A stretch of DNA of 15,844 nucleotides from an uncultured Lachnospiraceae bacterium (GCA_937965795.1 CALCMD010000018.1:1-15844), one strand, 5' to 3'; positions 7,415 through 15,814 are shown, counted from the stretch's first letter. The notes: generated by a model from the sequence alone, not told the origin. Numbers and translations are program-made.

Positions 7415-8457
7415 TTTTCTGCCTCTCTTTCTTCATATCTCTTTCTGAGCTGCCCGCAGGCACCGTTAATGTCCCTGCCCATTTCTCTTCTTATAGTAAC
7501 ATTAATTCCGTATTTTTCAAGTTTATTTTTGAAATCTGCGATAACTTTCTTTTCGGACTGCACATAATCCCTTTCCTGAATGGGGTTCACCGGGATGAGA
7601 TTCACATGACAATTCATATCTCCGATCAGCCCTGCCAGAGCCTTCGCATCGCTTTCCCCGTCATTGACTCCTCCTACCAGGCTGTATTCAAAAGTGATTC
7701 TGCGGCCTGTTTTTTGGAAATAATACCGGCACGCTTCCAGCACCTCCCCCAGCTCATATTTATATGCGACCGGCATCAGTTCCATTCTCTTTTCCTGGCT
7801 GGACGCATGAAGAGAGAGCGCAAGGGTAATTTGCAATTCCTCTTCTGCCAGCGCACGTATCCTGGGCACGATACCGCAGGTAGACAGCGTAATATTTCTC
7901 TGGCTGATATTCAGGCCATGTTCATCGCTGAGCATATGGATAAATTTCAGCACATTTTCATAATTATCCAACGGTTCCCCGGTCCCCATCAGCACCAGAT
8001 GCGACACCCGTTCGCCGGAAAATTTCTGAATGCGGTAGACCTCCTCCAACATCTCGGAAACACGCAGATGCCTGGTCAGCCCTCCGATGGTGGAAGCGCA
8101 GAAGCGGCATCCCATGCGGCACCCTACCTGTGTGGATATGCAGACGGAATTTCCATGCTTATACCGCATCAGCACACTCTCCACCACATTTCCATCCTCC
8201 AGACGAAAAAGATATTTCTGCGTCCCGTCAATCCGGGAGGTCAGAACCTGCACAGGCATCACACAGGTATAAGTACACATCGCTTTCAGTTTTTCCCGAA
8301 GCTCCTTCGAAAGATTTGTCATCTCATCAAACCCCTCTGCCAGACTTTCATGGATCCACTGGTATACCTGTTTTGCACGAAACGGCTTTTCCCCCATCTC
8401 CTCAAAAAATCTTCGAAGCTCTGCATAGTTCAAAGATTTTATATCTGTTTTTTCCAT
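7411..8457 (-). CDS. rlmN: 23S rRNA (adenine2503-C2)-methyltransferase RlmN
   Basis: RlmN is a radical SAM enzyme that methylates C2 of A2503 in 23S rRNA, and in many bacteria A37 of some tRNAs. The 348 residues match the family. The radical SAM cysteines are at 113, 117 and 120 (CRMGCRFC). GTGEPLDN at 158-165 contributes to SAM binding. LSLHAS (214-219) and NLIPVNP (286-292) are family motifs. The conserved C-terminal cysteine that transiently carries the methylene is Cys334 in NGACGQL. An N-terminal helical RNA-binding part covers about 1-90. The close paralogue Cfr methylates C8 and gives drug resistance, but the sequence context and the operon point to RlmN. The start shares one base with the rsmB stop (TGATG), with GAGGA 7 bases upstream. 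Confidence 0.96.
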   Translation of the reverse strand: MEKTDIKSLNYAELRRFFEEMGEKPFRAKQVYQWIHESLAEGFDEMTNLSKELREKLKAMCTYTCVMPVQVLTSRIDGTQKYLFRLEDGNVVESVLMRYKHGNSVCISTQVGCRMGCRFCASTIGGLTRHLRVSEMLEEVYRIQKFSGERVSHLVLMGTGEPLDNYENVLKFIHMLSDEHGLNISQRNITLSTCGIVPRIRALAEEELQITLALSLHASSQEKRMELMPVAYKYELGEVLEACRYYFQKTGRRITFEYSLVGGVNDGESDAKALAGLIGDMNCHVNLIPVNPIQERDYVQSEKKVIADFKNKLEKYGINVTIRREMGRDINGACGQLRKRYEEREAEK

Positions 8458-9812
8458 CAGTCAATCCTCTTAAGCCGGGCAATGAAAAAGCCGTCCGACT
8501 CATTGACGCCCGGCAGAAGCTGTAAATAACCTGCCTGTGTCGTCTTTCCCTTTAACTCGTCGCAAATATATGGATCAATGCTCTCCAGACGGAACGGGTA
8601 ATTTTCCAGAAACCATTTCACATTGTACTGATTCTCCGCGGGTGCGATCGTACAGGTGCTGTAGATCAGGACGCCGCCTTTTTTTACATAGCTCTGTACC
8701 GTATCCAGAATTTTTCTCTGAAGTTTTACGATCTCCGCCTGCTTTGTCGGCGTCATTTTATATTTTATATCCGCCTTTTTCCCGATCACGCCCAGACCAG
8801 AGCAGGGAACATCCGCGATTACGATATCTGCCTTTTCCACGGAGTCCGGATCAGGCACCGTAGCGTCCATCACTTTTGCAGACATATTAATATTACCGAT
8901 ACGTTGAATATTTTCCTGCATAAGCTGCACTTTATACTCTGTCAGATCGCGCGCCTCCACATAGCCGCTTCCTTTCAGCATATCTGCCAGATGCAGGCTC
9001 TTTCCTCCCGGCGCGGCACATACATCAATACAGTAATCTCCCCATTTCGGAGCGGCGATTTCCGCTACCAGCATGGAACTGACGTCCTGTACCTGAAACC
9101 AGCCATTCTTAAAAGCGTCTACCGCTTTTATATAATTGTAGTCCCCGATTTCCAGCGCATAGTCCAGATACGGAACTTCTTTTACCGTAATCCTTTGCTT
9201 TTTCAGGCTTTTTATAATCTCTTCTTTGGAAACCTTATCCAGATTGCAGCGGATGGATGTCATTTTCGCTTCATGTGTATCTTTACAGATTTTTTCTACT
9301 GTCTCAAAGTCATAGACCTCCAGCCATTCCTTTAAAATCCACTCCGGCATGGAATAGGTGATGGAAAGATATTCCAGCGGATGCTCCCCGGCCTGCGGAT
9401 ATGTTACCATCTTCAGGTTTTTCGACACGCTTCGGAGCACGCCGTTTACAAAGCCTTTCAGGTTATAAAATCCTCTTCTCTGCGTCAGCTTCACGCCTTC
9501 ATTGCAGGCAGCAGAGTTCGGTATGCTGTCCATGTATTTCATCTGACACACGGACATCCTCAGAATCGTCCGGATAACCGGCTTCATATCCGCTACGCTG
9601 ATGGTAGAAAATCTTTCGATAATATAATCAATCTGAATCAGGTTTTCCAGCGTTCCATGCACAGTTCTGGAAATAAAAGAACGTTCCCTTTTCTCCAGAT
9701 ATTGATATTTCTCCAGAACCTCCCGGAGCACCACATGGCTATACTTCTCTTCTTCCAAAATTTCAATTAAAGTAGATAATACGATCTCCCGTAAATTTAT
9801 CATTTCAGTCAT
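8457..9812 (-). CDS. rsmB: 16S rRNA (cytosine967-C5)-methyltransferase RsmB
   Basis: RsmB (Sun/Fmu) makes m5C967 in 16S rRNA using SAM. The 451 residues show an N-terminal NusB-like RNA-binding helical domain (about 5-135) and a C-terminal Rossmann methyltransferase domain (about 240-450). SAM-binding DVCAAPGGKS is at 263-272. The two family cysteines are Cys337 in DVPCSGLGVIG and the nucleophile Cys387 in YSTCTIAPAEN. RD at 288-289, PDPD and the final ESDGFFIARL are also typical. The ATG at 9812 overlaps the metallopeptidase gene by 8 bases, with GGAGGA 10 bases upstream. A second in-frame ATG three codons later is less well spaced. It belongs with RlmN as the rRNA methylation pair of this operon. 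Confidence 0.96.
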   Translation of the reverse strand: MTEMINLREIVLSTLIEILEEEKYSHVVLREVLEKYQYLEKRERSFISRTVHGTLENLIQIDYIIERFSTISVADMKPVIRTILRMSVCQMKYMDSIPNSAACNEGVKLTQRRGFYNLKGFVNGVLRSVSKNLKMVTYPQAGEHPLEYLSITYSMPEWILKEWLEVYDFETVEKICKDTHEAKMTSIRCNLDKVSKEEIIKSLKKQRITVKEVPYLDYALEIGDYNYIKAVDAFKNGWFQVQDVSSMLVAEIAAPKWGDYCIDVCAAPGGKSLHLADMLKGSGYVEARDLTEYKVQLMQENIQRIGNINMSAKVMDATVPDPDSVEKADIVIADVPCSGLGVIGKKADIKYKMTPTKQAEIVKLQRKILDTVQSYVKKGGVLIYSTCTIAPAENQYNVKWFLENYPFRLESIDPYICDELKGKTTQAGYLQLLPGVNESDGFFIARLKRID

Positions 9813-10539
9813 TGTTTCGTCTTCCTCCTGCCAGTAAGATCAGCCTTAAAAGCTGTAAAATAGAAGCCGCCAGGCTTGCCACATAAGTAAAAGCGGCGGC
9901 CGTTAATACTTTCTTTACCCCTGAATTTTCTTCTCTTCCCAGAATTCCCGTACTTTCCAGAAGCTTCACTGCCCGTGAAGAGGCATTCAGCTCCACCGGA
10001 AGTGTCACGAGCTGGAACAGAACCGCCAGCCCAAACAGCAGAATTCCCGCTGTCGTCAGAGCCGGAAAAGATGCGATCAATCCCACCAGAAAAACCGGCC
10101 ATGCCAGAGTGGAGCCCAGATTTGCCGCCGGCACCAGCGTACTGCGGAGCATCAGGGGTTTGTATTTCTTCTGATGCTGAATCGCATGTCCGCACTCATG
10201 AGCCGCCACTCCTACTGCCGCCACCGAAGCGGAAGCATAGGTAGCATCTGACAGCCGCAGCGTCTTATTCCGTGGATCGTAATGGTCTGTCAGATTACCT
10301 GCCACGTGCGTGATCTGTACATCATAAATGCCTGCACGGTGAAGAATGCGTTCTGCCGCCTGTGCCCCTGTCATTCCCGACATGCTGCGCACTTTTGAAT
10401 ACTTTGCGAAGGTACTCTTTACTCCCGCAGAGGCCAGCAGGGACAATATCACGCCAAGCAGGACTAATATCAGAGTCGGATCATAGAACATTCCCATTCC
10501 ATAGCCGTACCTTCCATAAAAACCATAACTTAACAACAT
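9805..10539 (-). CDS. YugP-type membrane zinc metallopeptidase
   Basis: A 244-residue integral membrane protein of the neutral zinc metallopeptidase family typified by B. subtilis YugP; its substrate is not known. A hydrophobic segment at about 21-40 is followed by a soluble part that holds the zinc motif HECGH (114-118), then IQHQ. Two or three further membrane segments lie at about 145-178 and 212-238. PVELNASSRA (181-190) gives the probable third ligand, Glu183. The N-terminus is rich in Tyr, Gly and Met (residues 5-19). The active site lies close to membrane segments, as in membrane-bound HtpX-like proteases. GAGGAGG precedes the ATG by 10 bases, and the gene overlaps fmt by 10 bases and rsmB by 8. 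It is the one gene in this run not found in the corresponding B. subtilis cluster. A role in membrane or lipoprotein quality control is only a guess. Confidence 0.93.
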   Translation of the reverse strand: MLLSYGFYGRYGYGMGMFYDPTLILVLLGVILSLLASAGVKSTFAKYSKVRSMSGMTGAQAAERILHRAGIYDVQITHVAGNLTDHYDPRNKTLRLSDATYASASVAAVGVAAHECGHAIQHQKKYKPLMLRSTLVPAANLGSTLAWPVFLVGLIASFPALTTAGILLFGLAVLFQLVTLPVELNASSRAVKLLESTGILGREENSGVKKVLTAAAFTYVASLAASILQLLRLILLAGGRRNND

Positions 10540-11462
10540 AATTTTTTTCCCTCCTCAATCGGATAGCCTCTGAGAAAAGCAGCCGCTTCCATGCGTTTTT
10601 TCCCCTCAAGCTGTAGCTCCCTGATTACAAGAACTCCGTCGCCCGTCTGGATATGCAGGCCATCTTTTGCGGCAGCCAGCGCCATTCCCGGCTGTACTCC
10701 CTTATTCTCCGGTATCACATCCGCCTTCCAGATTTTTAAGGTTTTTCCATCCAGATATGTGTAAGCGCTGGGCCACGGATTTAACCCCCGCACCAGACGT
10801 TCGATCTCTGCCGCGCTTTTCTCCCAGTTGATCTGCCCCATATCCTTTTTCAGCATCTTCGCATAAGCTGTCGGAGAATCCCCCTGTTTTTCCGGTACGA
10901 TCGTTCCGGCTTCCAGACCTGCAAGAGTTCTCAAAAGCAGCTCCGCCCCGGTATGGCTCAGTTTTTCAAACAGGCTGCCCCCCGTCTCTTCCTTTTCCAG
11001 ACAGACGGCCTCTTTTAAAAGCATGTCTCCCGTGTCCAATCCTTCATCCATCCGCATGGTGGTCACACCCGATTCTTTCTCGCCGTCAATGACCGCCCAC
11101 TGAATCGGCGCCGCTCCCCGGTATTTCGGCAGAAGGGAGGCATGGACATTGATACATCCATAACGCTTCATCGTAAGAATCTCTTTTGGGATGATCTGTC
11201 CAAAGGCCACGACCACGATGACATCTGCCTCGATCTTCTCCAATTTCTCAATGACTTCCCGTTCCCTTACCCTCTTTGGCTGGAGCACTGGAATCCCCGC
11301 TTCTTTCGCCACTTCCTTTACCGGCGTGGCCTGCATCGCCTTTCCTCTTCCCTTTGGCTTATCCGGCTGCGTCACCACCGCCTTCACCTGGTGAGCCGAA
11401 TTGATCAGACTTTTCAGCGTACCTACCGCAAAATCCGGCGTCCCCATAAAAATTACATTCAT
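10530..11462 (-). CDS. fmt: methionyl-tRNA formyltransferase
   Basis: Fmt formylates Met-tRNA(fMet) with 10-formyltetrahydrofolate for initiation of translation. With the start at 11462 the protein has 310 residues, close to the usual length. The N-terminal formyltransferase fold starts with MGTPDFAV (6-13). The signature NVHASLLPKYRGAAPIQWA (105-123) follows, with catalytic Asn105 and His107, then Asp143 in GLDTGDML. The C-terminal OB-like tRNA-binding domain covers about 200-305. A longer frame begins at 11495 inside def, but GAGGAG at 11470-11475 sits 7 bases before the ATG at 11462, and the family starts with MN/MK-IxFMGTP, so the shorter start is right. Only 4 bases separate it from def, the enzyme that later removes the formyl group. 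Confidence 0.97.
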   Translation of the reverse strand: MNVIFMGTPDFAVGTLKSLINSAHQVKAVVTQPDKPKGRGKAMQATPVKEVAKEAGIPVLQPKRVREREVIEKLEKIEADVIVVVAFGQIIPKEILTMKRYGCINVHASLLPKYRGAAPIQWAVIDGEKESGVTTMRMDEGLDTGDMLLKEAVCLEKEETGGSLFEKLSHTGAELLLRTLAGLEAGTIVPEKQGDSPTAYAKMLKKDMGQINWEKSAAEIERLVRGLNPWPSAYTYLDGKTLKIWKADVIPENKGVQPGMALAAAKDGLHIQTGDGVLVIRELQLEGKKRMEAAAFLRGYPIEEGKKLCC

Positions 11463-11466
11463 CCGA

Positions 11467-11946
11467 TCACTCCTCTTCGTCGGGAGCCGGAACATCCATC
11501 AGCTCCCCTTCCACATGTTCTACATACATAATACCATCCAGATGCTCGCACTCATGGCAGATACATCTGGCCAGAAGTCCTTCTCCTTCCAGCACGAACG
11601 GCTCCATATTCTCATCCAATGCTTCGCACCTGACATAAGACGGCCTTGTCACCTCTCCCATTTTTCCCGGAAGACTTAAGCACCCCTCCGTACCATGCTG
11701 CTCTCCGGAGGTTTCCACAATTCTCGGATTGATCAGCACGTAAGGTTCATCTCCTGTAACGTCAATCACGACAATGCGTTTCAGGATACCCACCTGTGGA
11801 GCCGCCAGTCCGACTCCCATGGACTCATAAAGAGTGTCAAACATATCATCGATCAGCTCCCGGATCCTGCCGGTCATTTCCTCCACTTCCCTGCATTTCT
11901 TTGTAAGCACCTTATCGCCCATAATTCTGATTTTTCGTATTGCCAT
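11467..11946 (-). CDS. def: peptide deformylase
   Basis: Def removes the formyl group from the initiator methionine of new proteins. The 159 residues carry all three family motifs: GVGLAAPQVG (44-53), EGCLSLPG (87-94, metal ligand Cys89) and CHECEHLDG (130-138, ligands His131 and His135, catalytic Glu132). In the third motif Cys130 stands where many versions have Gln, as is common in Clostridia. The C-terminus is short and acidic (DEEE). AGGAGG lies 8 bases before the ATG, in a 44-base gap after priA, which is the widest gap inside this operon and shows no clear promoter or terminator. It is the antagonist and partner of Fmt, encoded next. Confidence 0.97.
   Translation of the reverse strand: MAIRKIRIMGDKVLTKKCREVEEMTGRIRELIDDMFDTLYESMGVGLAAPQVGILKRIVVIDVTGDEPYVLINPRIVETSGEQHGTEGCLSLPGKMGEVTRPSYVRCEALDENMEPFVLEGEGLLARCICHECEHLDGIMYVEHVEGELMDVPAPDEEE
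11470..11475 (-). promoter_or_regulatory. ribosome binding site that decides the fmt start
   Basis: GAGGAG on the minus strand lies 7 bases before the ATG at 11462. It sits in the last codons of def, whose acidic DEEE tail is encoded by the same purine-rich bases. It rejects the 11-residue longer reading from 11495. Confidence 0.85.
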
Positions 11947-11990
11947 TTTACTTTCCTCCTCTATTTGATTCCTGCTTTGCCGCCCGTTCC

Positions 11991-14213
11991 TTATTCCATA
12001 TCAAACTGGATGTTTACTGTGTCGTATCCTTCATTCATCTCAATATATTGTTCCACTTTATTTTTTATCATAGTCAGGATTTTATCATCCGGATCTTTTA
12101 AATAGATCACTTTCCGGTAAATATCGTTGATTTTCGCCACCTGTTCATCCACAGGCCCAAGCACCTGTACCCGCCTCTTTTTTCGCAGTATGTCGATAAA
12201 TTTCTTCAAATAATCCATCGCCAGCGCCAGATGCTCCTGTGACCCGGCCATCCCGTGAATCACCAGCATTCTTCCTGCTGGAGGATACCCCGCCAGCTTT
12301 CGAAAAAGAATCTCCTGCTCATAGAATCCCCGGTAATCCTGTGCGACCGCTGCCCGTATGCTGTAATTTTCCGGGTCATAAGTCTGAATCACGACTTTTC
12401 CCGGAAGCTCATCTCTCCCCGCTCTTCCCGCTGCCTGTGTCAGAAGCTGAAAGGTACGCTCCCCACAGCGATAATCGTTGGCATACAGGGACATATCCGC
12501 CGCCAGAACCCCCACAAGCGTCACTTTTGGAAAATCATGTCCTTTCACAATCATCTGCGTGCCAATCAGAATATCCGCCTCCTGTGAGGAAAACTTCTCC
12601 AGAATCTTCCGATGTCCGTCTTTCTCCCTCGTGGTATCCATATCCATGCGGAGAATTCTGGCTTTCGGAAACTCCTTTTTCACCACTTCCTCCACCTGCT
12701 GTGTGCCCACCCGGAATCCCCGTAGAAATGCAGAACCGCAGTCCGGACATACTTCGGGCTTTTCTATTTCATAACCACAGTAATGACAGACCAGCTTTCC
12801 TCCGTTGTGCAGCGACAGAGACACATCGCAGTGCGGACATTTGATCGCCTTTCCACAGGCACGGCAGGACAAAAATCCTGAATAGCCCCGGCGATTCAAA
12901 AACAGCATCATCTGTTCACCCTTTTGCAGTTTTTCCTCCATTTTGGCAGTCAGGTCTCTGCTCAGGATCGAACGGTTCCCTCTTTGCAATTCTTTCCGCA
13001 TATCCACGATCTCCACTTCCGGCAGACTGCTTTTTTTCGCCCGCTTTTCAATTGTAAAAAGCCTGTACTCCCCCGATTTTGCCCGGTAATAAGCATCTAC
13101 GGAGGGGGTCGCCGAACCGAGCACCACTCGCGCGCCCTCGATTTCGGCACGCCGTATGGCAGTTTCTCTGGCGTGATACCTCGGCGTCGTCTCACTTTTA
13201 TAAGTGTCCTCATGCTCTTCATCCATAATGATGATTCCCAGATTCTGAAATGGAGTAAACAATGCGGATCTCGGACCGATCATCACGTCCACCATTCCCT
13301 CCCGCGCTCTCTGAAGCTGGTCAAACCGCTCTCCCTGTGATAATCTGGAATTCATAATAGAAACCCGGTCGCCAAATCTCCGGTAAAACCGCATCACCGT
13401 CTGATAAGTAAGCGCAATTTCCGGAATCAGTACGATCGCCTGCTGTCCCCGCCCAATCGCATGGGCGATCAGCTCCATATAAATTTCTGTCTTTCCACTT
13501 CCAGTGACGCCATGAATCAGACATGTGGGATGTTCTTTCTCATCCCATTCTTCCATGATTGTATCAACGATTTCCTGCTGCTCTTTATTCAACTGCAAAT
13601 GATAATCCACAGCCCCGCTCAGACAAACCGGGTTCCGGTACACTGTCCTCTTTACGCATTCCAGAACCTGCTGCTCTTCCAGCGCCCGCACCACCGCCAA
13701 AGACACGTTCAGCTTTCCGGTGACAAATTCCATCGGAACCTCATCGGCTTCCAGAAGCGCCTCCAAAAGCCTTGCCCTGGCTGTCTGATGCTTTTTCCGG
13801 TAAAAGGAAAGTCTCTCTGCGGCCTCTTTTCGTTCCATAAGAAGCCGCAGGCTCTTTTTCTCTTTCGGTCTGATCTTCTGCTTTACAGGAAGAACCGTCT
13901 TTAACGCCTGAATCATCGTCGAGCCGTAATAATCCCGCATCCATCCCGCCAATGCAATCAGTCTGGATTCGACCGGGCTGGACTCTGTCACTGCTTCCTG
14001 AATCTCTTTCATTTTTTCAGGCGCATACTCCGGATGGTCCGTAAGCCCAATGACATATCCTTTAATCATGCGGCTGCCGTTTCCAAATGGAACCCGCACC
14101 ACCATCCCCACAGACAGTATGCCGCGCAGCTTCTCCGGAATCAGGTACTGAAAGATGCGGTCCAGCTTTTCATGGGTAATATCCACAATAATGTTTGCAT
14201 ACAGCTTTTCCAT
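11991..14213 (-). CDS. priA: primosomal replication restart helicase PriA
   Basis: PriA recognises stalled or repaired forks and starts helicase reloading. With the start at 14213 it has 740 residues. The N-terminal 3'-DNA-binding domain (about 1-105) and a winged-helix region precede the helicase core: Walker A GVTGSGKTE (235-243), DEEH (331-334), GSATPS (366-371), the loop GTQMIVKGHDFP (551-562) and QAAGRAGR (593-600). A zinc domain inside the second RecA lobe has eight cysteines at 450, 453, 459, 462, 476, 479, 489 and 492, so two zinc sites. The ATG at 14231 has AGAAAGG directly against it with no spacing, while the ATG at 14213 has AGGAG 5 bases upstream and begins MEKLYANIIVDI, as is typical, so I choose the latter. 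It lies 29 bases after murE and 44 before def. Confidence 0.96.
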   Translation of the reverse strand: MEKLYANIIVDITHEKLDRIFQYLIPEKLRGILSVGMVVRVPFGNGSRMIKGYVIGLTDHPEYAPEKMKEIQEAVTESSPVESRLIALAGWMRDYYGSTMIQALKTVLPVKQKIRPKEKKSLRLLMERKEAAERLSFYRKKHQTARARLLEALLEADEVPMEFVTGKLNVSLAVVRALEEQQVLECVKRTVYRNPVCLSGAVDYHLQLNKEQQEIVDTIMEEWDEKEHPTCLIHGVTGSGKTEIYMELIAHAIGRGQQAIVLIPEIALTYQTVMRFYRRFGDRVSIMNSRLSQGERFDQLQRAREGMVDVMIGPRSALFTPFQNLGIIIMDEEHEDTYKSETTPRYHARETAIRRAEIEGARVVLGSATPSVDAYYRAKSGEYRLFTIEKRAKKSSLPEVEIVDMRKELQRGNRSILSRDLTAKMEEKLQKGEQMMLFLNRRGYSGFLSCRACGKAIKCPHCDVSLSLHNGGKLVCHYCGYEIEKPEVCPDCGSAFLRGFRVGTQQVEEVVKKEFPKARILRMDMDTTREKDGHRKILEKFSSQEADILIGTQMIVKGHDFPKVTLVGVLAADMSLYANDYRCGERTFQLLTQAAGRAGRDELPGKVVIQTYDPENYSIRAAVAQDYRGFYEQEILFRKLAGYPPAGRMLVIHGMAGSQEHLALAMDYLKKFIDILRKKRRVQVLGPVDEQVAKINDIYRKVIYLKDPDDKILTMIKNKVEQYIEMNEGYDTVNIQFDME

Positions 14214-14218
14214 GCTTT

Positions 14219-14223
14219 CTCCT
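14219..14223 (-). promoter_or_regulatory. ribosome binding site that decides the priA start
   Basis: AGGAG on the minus strand is 5 bases before the ATG at 14213. The upstream ATG at 14231 has its purine run directly adjacent, which is too close to work, so the shorter protein is preferred. Confidence 0.75.
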
Positions 14224-14242
14224 GCTTCCATCCTTTCTGATG

Positions 14243-15715
14243 TTATGCCTGAAGCTTCCTGTCCTCTTCCAGAATCTCCCGGATCAGTACCCTTTCATCC
14301 ATCGGATACTTTTTTCCTTCAATTTCCTGATAATCCTCATGGCCTTTTCCCGCCAATACGATCACATCTCCGGGTTTCCCATTGTGTATCGCATAGGCAA
14401 TGGCCTCTTTCCGGTCTGGAATCTTGATGTATTTTCCATCTGTCTTTTGCATTCCGGTTTCTATATCCGCAAGAATATCTTCCGGTTTCTCAAACCGCGG
14501 ATTATCTGATGTGATAATCGTGAAATCCGCCAGCTTCCCAGACACCTCGCCCATCTCAAACCGTCTGGATTTCGCACGGTTGCCGCCGCAGCCAAAAAGA
14601 CACACCAGACGCTTCGGATGATATTCTTTCAAAGTCGTCAAAAGACTCTCAAGACTCATGGCATTGTGGGCATAATCAATCATCAGCGTAAATTCATCCG
14701 ACACTTTCACCATCTCGATTCTGCCCTTTACCTTTGTTTTCTTTAACGCATCCTGAATATCGGTCTTTCCTACGCCAAAATGCCTGCAAATGGCAATGGC
14801 AGCCAGAGAATTATAAACGCTGAATTTTCCCGGAATGTCGATCTGGGCGTCCATATCCAAAAGTCCCGTCACATGATAATCAATGCCCAGATACCCCGGC
14901 CTTGTCACCATATGAATATTTTCCGCGCGCAGATCGGCTTCCGGTGAAAAACCAAAAGTTTCCACCTCACAGGTATGCCCCGCAAGCACCTGCTCCAGAT
15001 GCTTATCATCCGCATTGACAACGCCAATCCTGCACTGTTTAAACAGCATTCCTTTCCAGTGCATATAATCCTCAAAGCTCTCATGTTCAGCAGGCCCGAT
15101 GTGATCTGGTTCAATATTCGTAAAAATTCCGATTTCAAAAGGAATCCCGGCCACACGTTGCAGCATCAGCCCCTGTGAAGATACCTCCATGACCACGCAG
15201 TCGCAGCCTGCCTCCACCATCTTTGCAAAGTATTCCTGAATCGTGCTGGACTCCGGCGTGGTATTTTTCGCTGTAATCACCTCATCTCCGATGATTGCCT
15301 CGATGGTGCCGATCAGCCCTACTTTATGTCCTGCGGATTCCAGGATCGATTTTACCATATAGGTAGTCGTGGTTTTCCCTTTTGTGCCCGTAATTCCGAT
15401 CACCTTCAGCTTCTCCGCCGGATAATCAAACCATGCGGCGGAAATCAGCGCCATCGCATAGCGGCTGTTCGCCACCCGGATAACGGTCACATCCTCCGGT
15501 ACGCTTAAATTCTCCTCTGCCACCAAAACTTTTGCGCCTTTTGCGATGACCTCCGGCACGTATTTATGGCTGTCAACGACAGCCCCCCGAATGCAGATAA
15601 AAAGAGAGCCTTCCGTTACCTTCCTCGAATCATTCACGACCGCCCGTACTTCCGTATCAAGGCTTCCACTTACACATTCATATTCCAGTTTCTCAAGCAA
15701 TTTTGTCAGTTTCAT
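14243..15715 (-). CDS. murE: UDP-MurNAc-tripeptide synthetase, meso-diaminopimelate type
   Basis: MurE adds the third amino acid to UDP-MurNAc-L-Ala-D-Glu in peptidoglycan precursor synthesis in the cytoplasm. The 490 residues show three domains: UDP-binding N-terminal (about 1-100), central ATPase with the P-loop GITGTKGKTTTT (107-118), TTPES (152-156), NIEPDH (200-205) and a Lys at 221 in the place of the carbamylated lysine, and a C-terminal substrate domain. DNPR at 404-407 is the motif linked to meso-diaminopimelate instead of lysine, so the wall is predicted to be of DAP type. The motif after DH reads IGPAEHESFEDYMHWK instead of the commoner LDxHGxMExYxxAK. GGAGGTG lies 7 bases before the ATG. 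It is the first gene of the operon; other mur genes are not in the window. Confidence 0.95.
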   Translation of the reverse strand: MKLTKLLEKLEYECVSGSLDTEVRAVVNDSRKVTEGSLFICIRGAVVDSHKYVPEVIAKGAKVLVAEENLSVPEDVTVIRVANSRYAMALISAAWFDYPAEKLKVIGITGTKGKTTTTYMVKSILESAGHKVGLIGTIEAIIGDEVITAKNTTPESSTIQEYFAKMVEAGCDCVVMEVSSQGLMLQRVAGIPFEIGIFTNIEPDHIGPAEHESFEDYMHWKGMLFKQCRIGVVNADDKHLEQVLAGHTCEVETFGFSPEADLRAENIHMVTRPGYLGIDYHVTGLLDMDAQIDIPGKFSVYNSLAAIAICRHFGVGKTDIQDALKKTKVKGRIEMVKVSDEFTLMIDYAHNAMSLESLLTTLKEYHPKRLVCLFGCGGNRAKSRRFEMGEVSGKLADFTIITSDNPRFEKPEDILADIETGMQKTDGKYIKIPDRKEAIAYAIHNGKPGDVIVLAGKGHEDYQEIEGKKYPMDERVLIREILEEDRKLQA

Positions 15716-15722
15716 GATCTGA

Positions 15723-15729
15723 CACCTCC
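15723..15729 (-). promoter_or_regulatory. strong ribosome binding site of murE
   Basis: GGAGGTG on the minus strand is a near-perfect match to the anti-Shine-Dalgarno sequence, 7 bases before the ATG at 15715. It fixes the murE start. Confidence 0.85.
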
Positions 15730-15744
15730 ATTTCGTTACTTTCT

Positions 15745-15773
15745 AGAATATCATACTTATGCGGAGTTTTCAA
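15745..15773 (-). promoter_or_regulatory. candidate murE promoter P2, extended -10
   Basis: On the minus strand TTGAAA (15773-15768) and TATTCT (15750-15745) are 17 bases apart. The -10 is preceded by TG plus one base. This fits a vegetative sigma factor site (five and four of six positions), with a leader of about 25 bases before the murE ATG. It shares base 15773 with the -10 of candidate P1, so the two could not be occupied at once. Confidence 0.55.
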
Positions 15774-15800
15774 CGATAAGAAAGCGGTTGTTTGTGTCAA
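15773..15800 (-). promoter_or_regulatory. candidate murE promoter P1, perfect -35
   Basis: On the minus strand a consensus TTGACA (15800-15795) is followed after 16 bases by TATCGT (15778-15773; four of six positions). The weak -10 lowers confidence. The -35 lies in one arm of the inverted repeat at 15794-15814. It would drive the long murE-to-thiN operon together with, or instead of, P2. Confidence 0.45.
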
Positions 15801-15814
15801 GTACTCGTTGGCAC
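15794..15814. repeat. imperfect inverted repeat between divergent -35 elements
   Basis: On the plus strand GTGTCAA (15794-15800) and TTGGCAC (15808-15814) form 7-base arms with one mismatch around a 7-base centre, GTACTCG. The left arm contains the TTGACA -35 box of minus-strand P1, and the right arm a TTGGCA that could be the -35 of a plus-strand promoter. The repeat may therefore be just two facing -35 boxes, or an operator for a dimeric regulator. Confidence 0.45.

Noticed and set aside
7411..8457. Cfr-type rRNA methyltransferase instead of RlmN
   Set aside because: The gene sits at the conserved RlmN place between rsmB and the PP2C gene and shows the RlmN length and motifs. No mobile element is near.
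7606..8529. 307-codon open frame on the plus strand
   Set aside because: It is antisense to rlmN, which has full family motifs. The translation is rich in His, Gln, Phe and Leu with no domain I recognise, as is usual for shadows of real genes.
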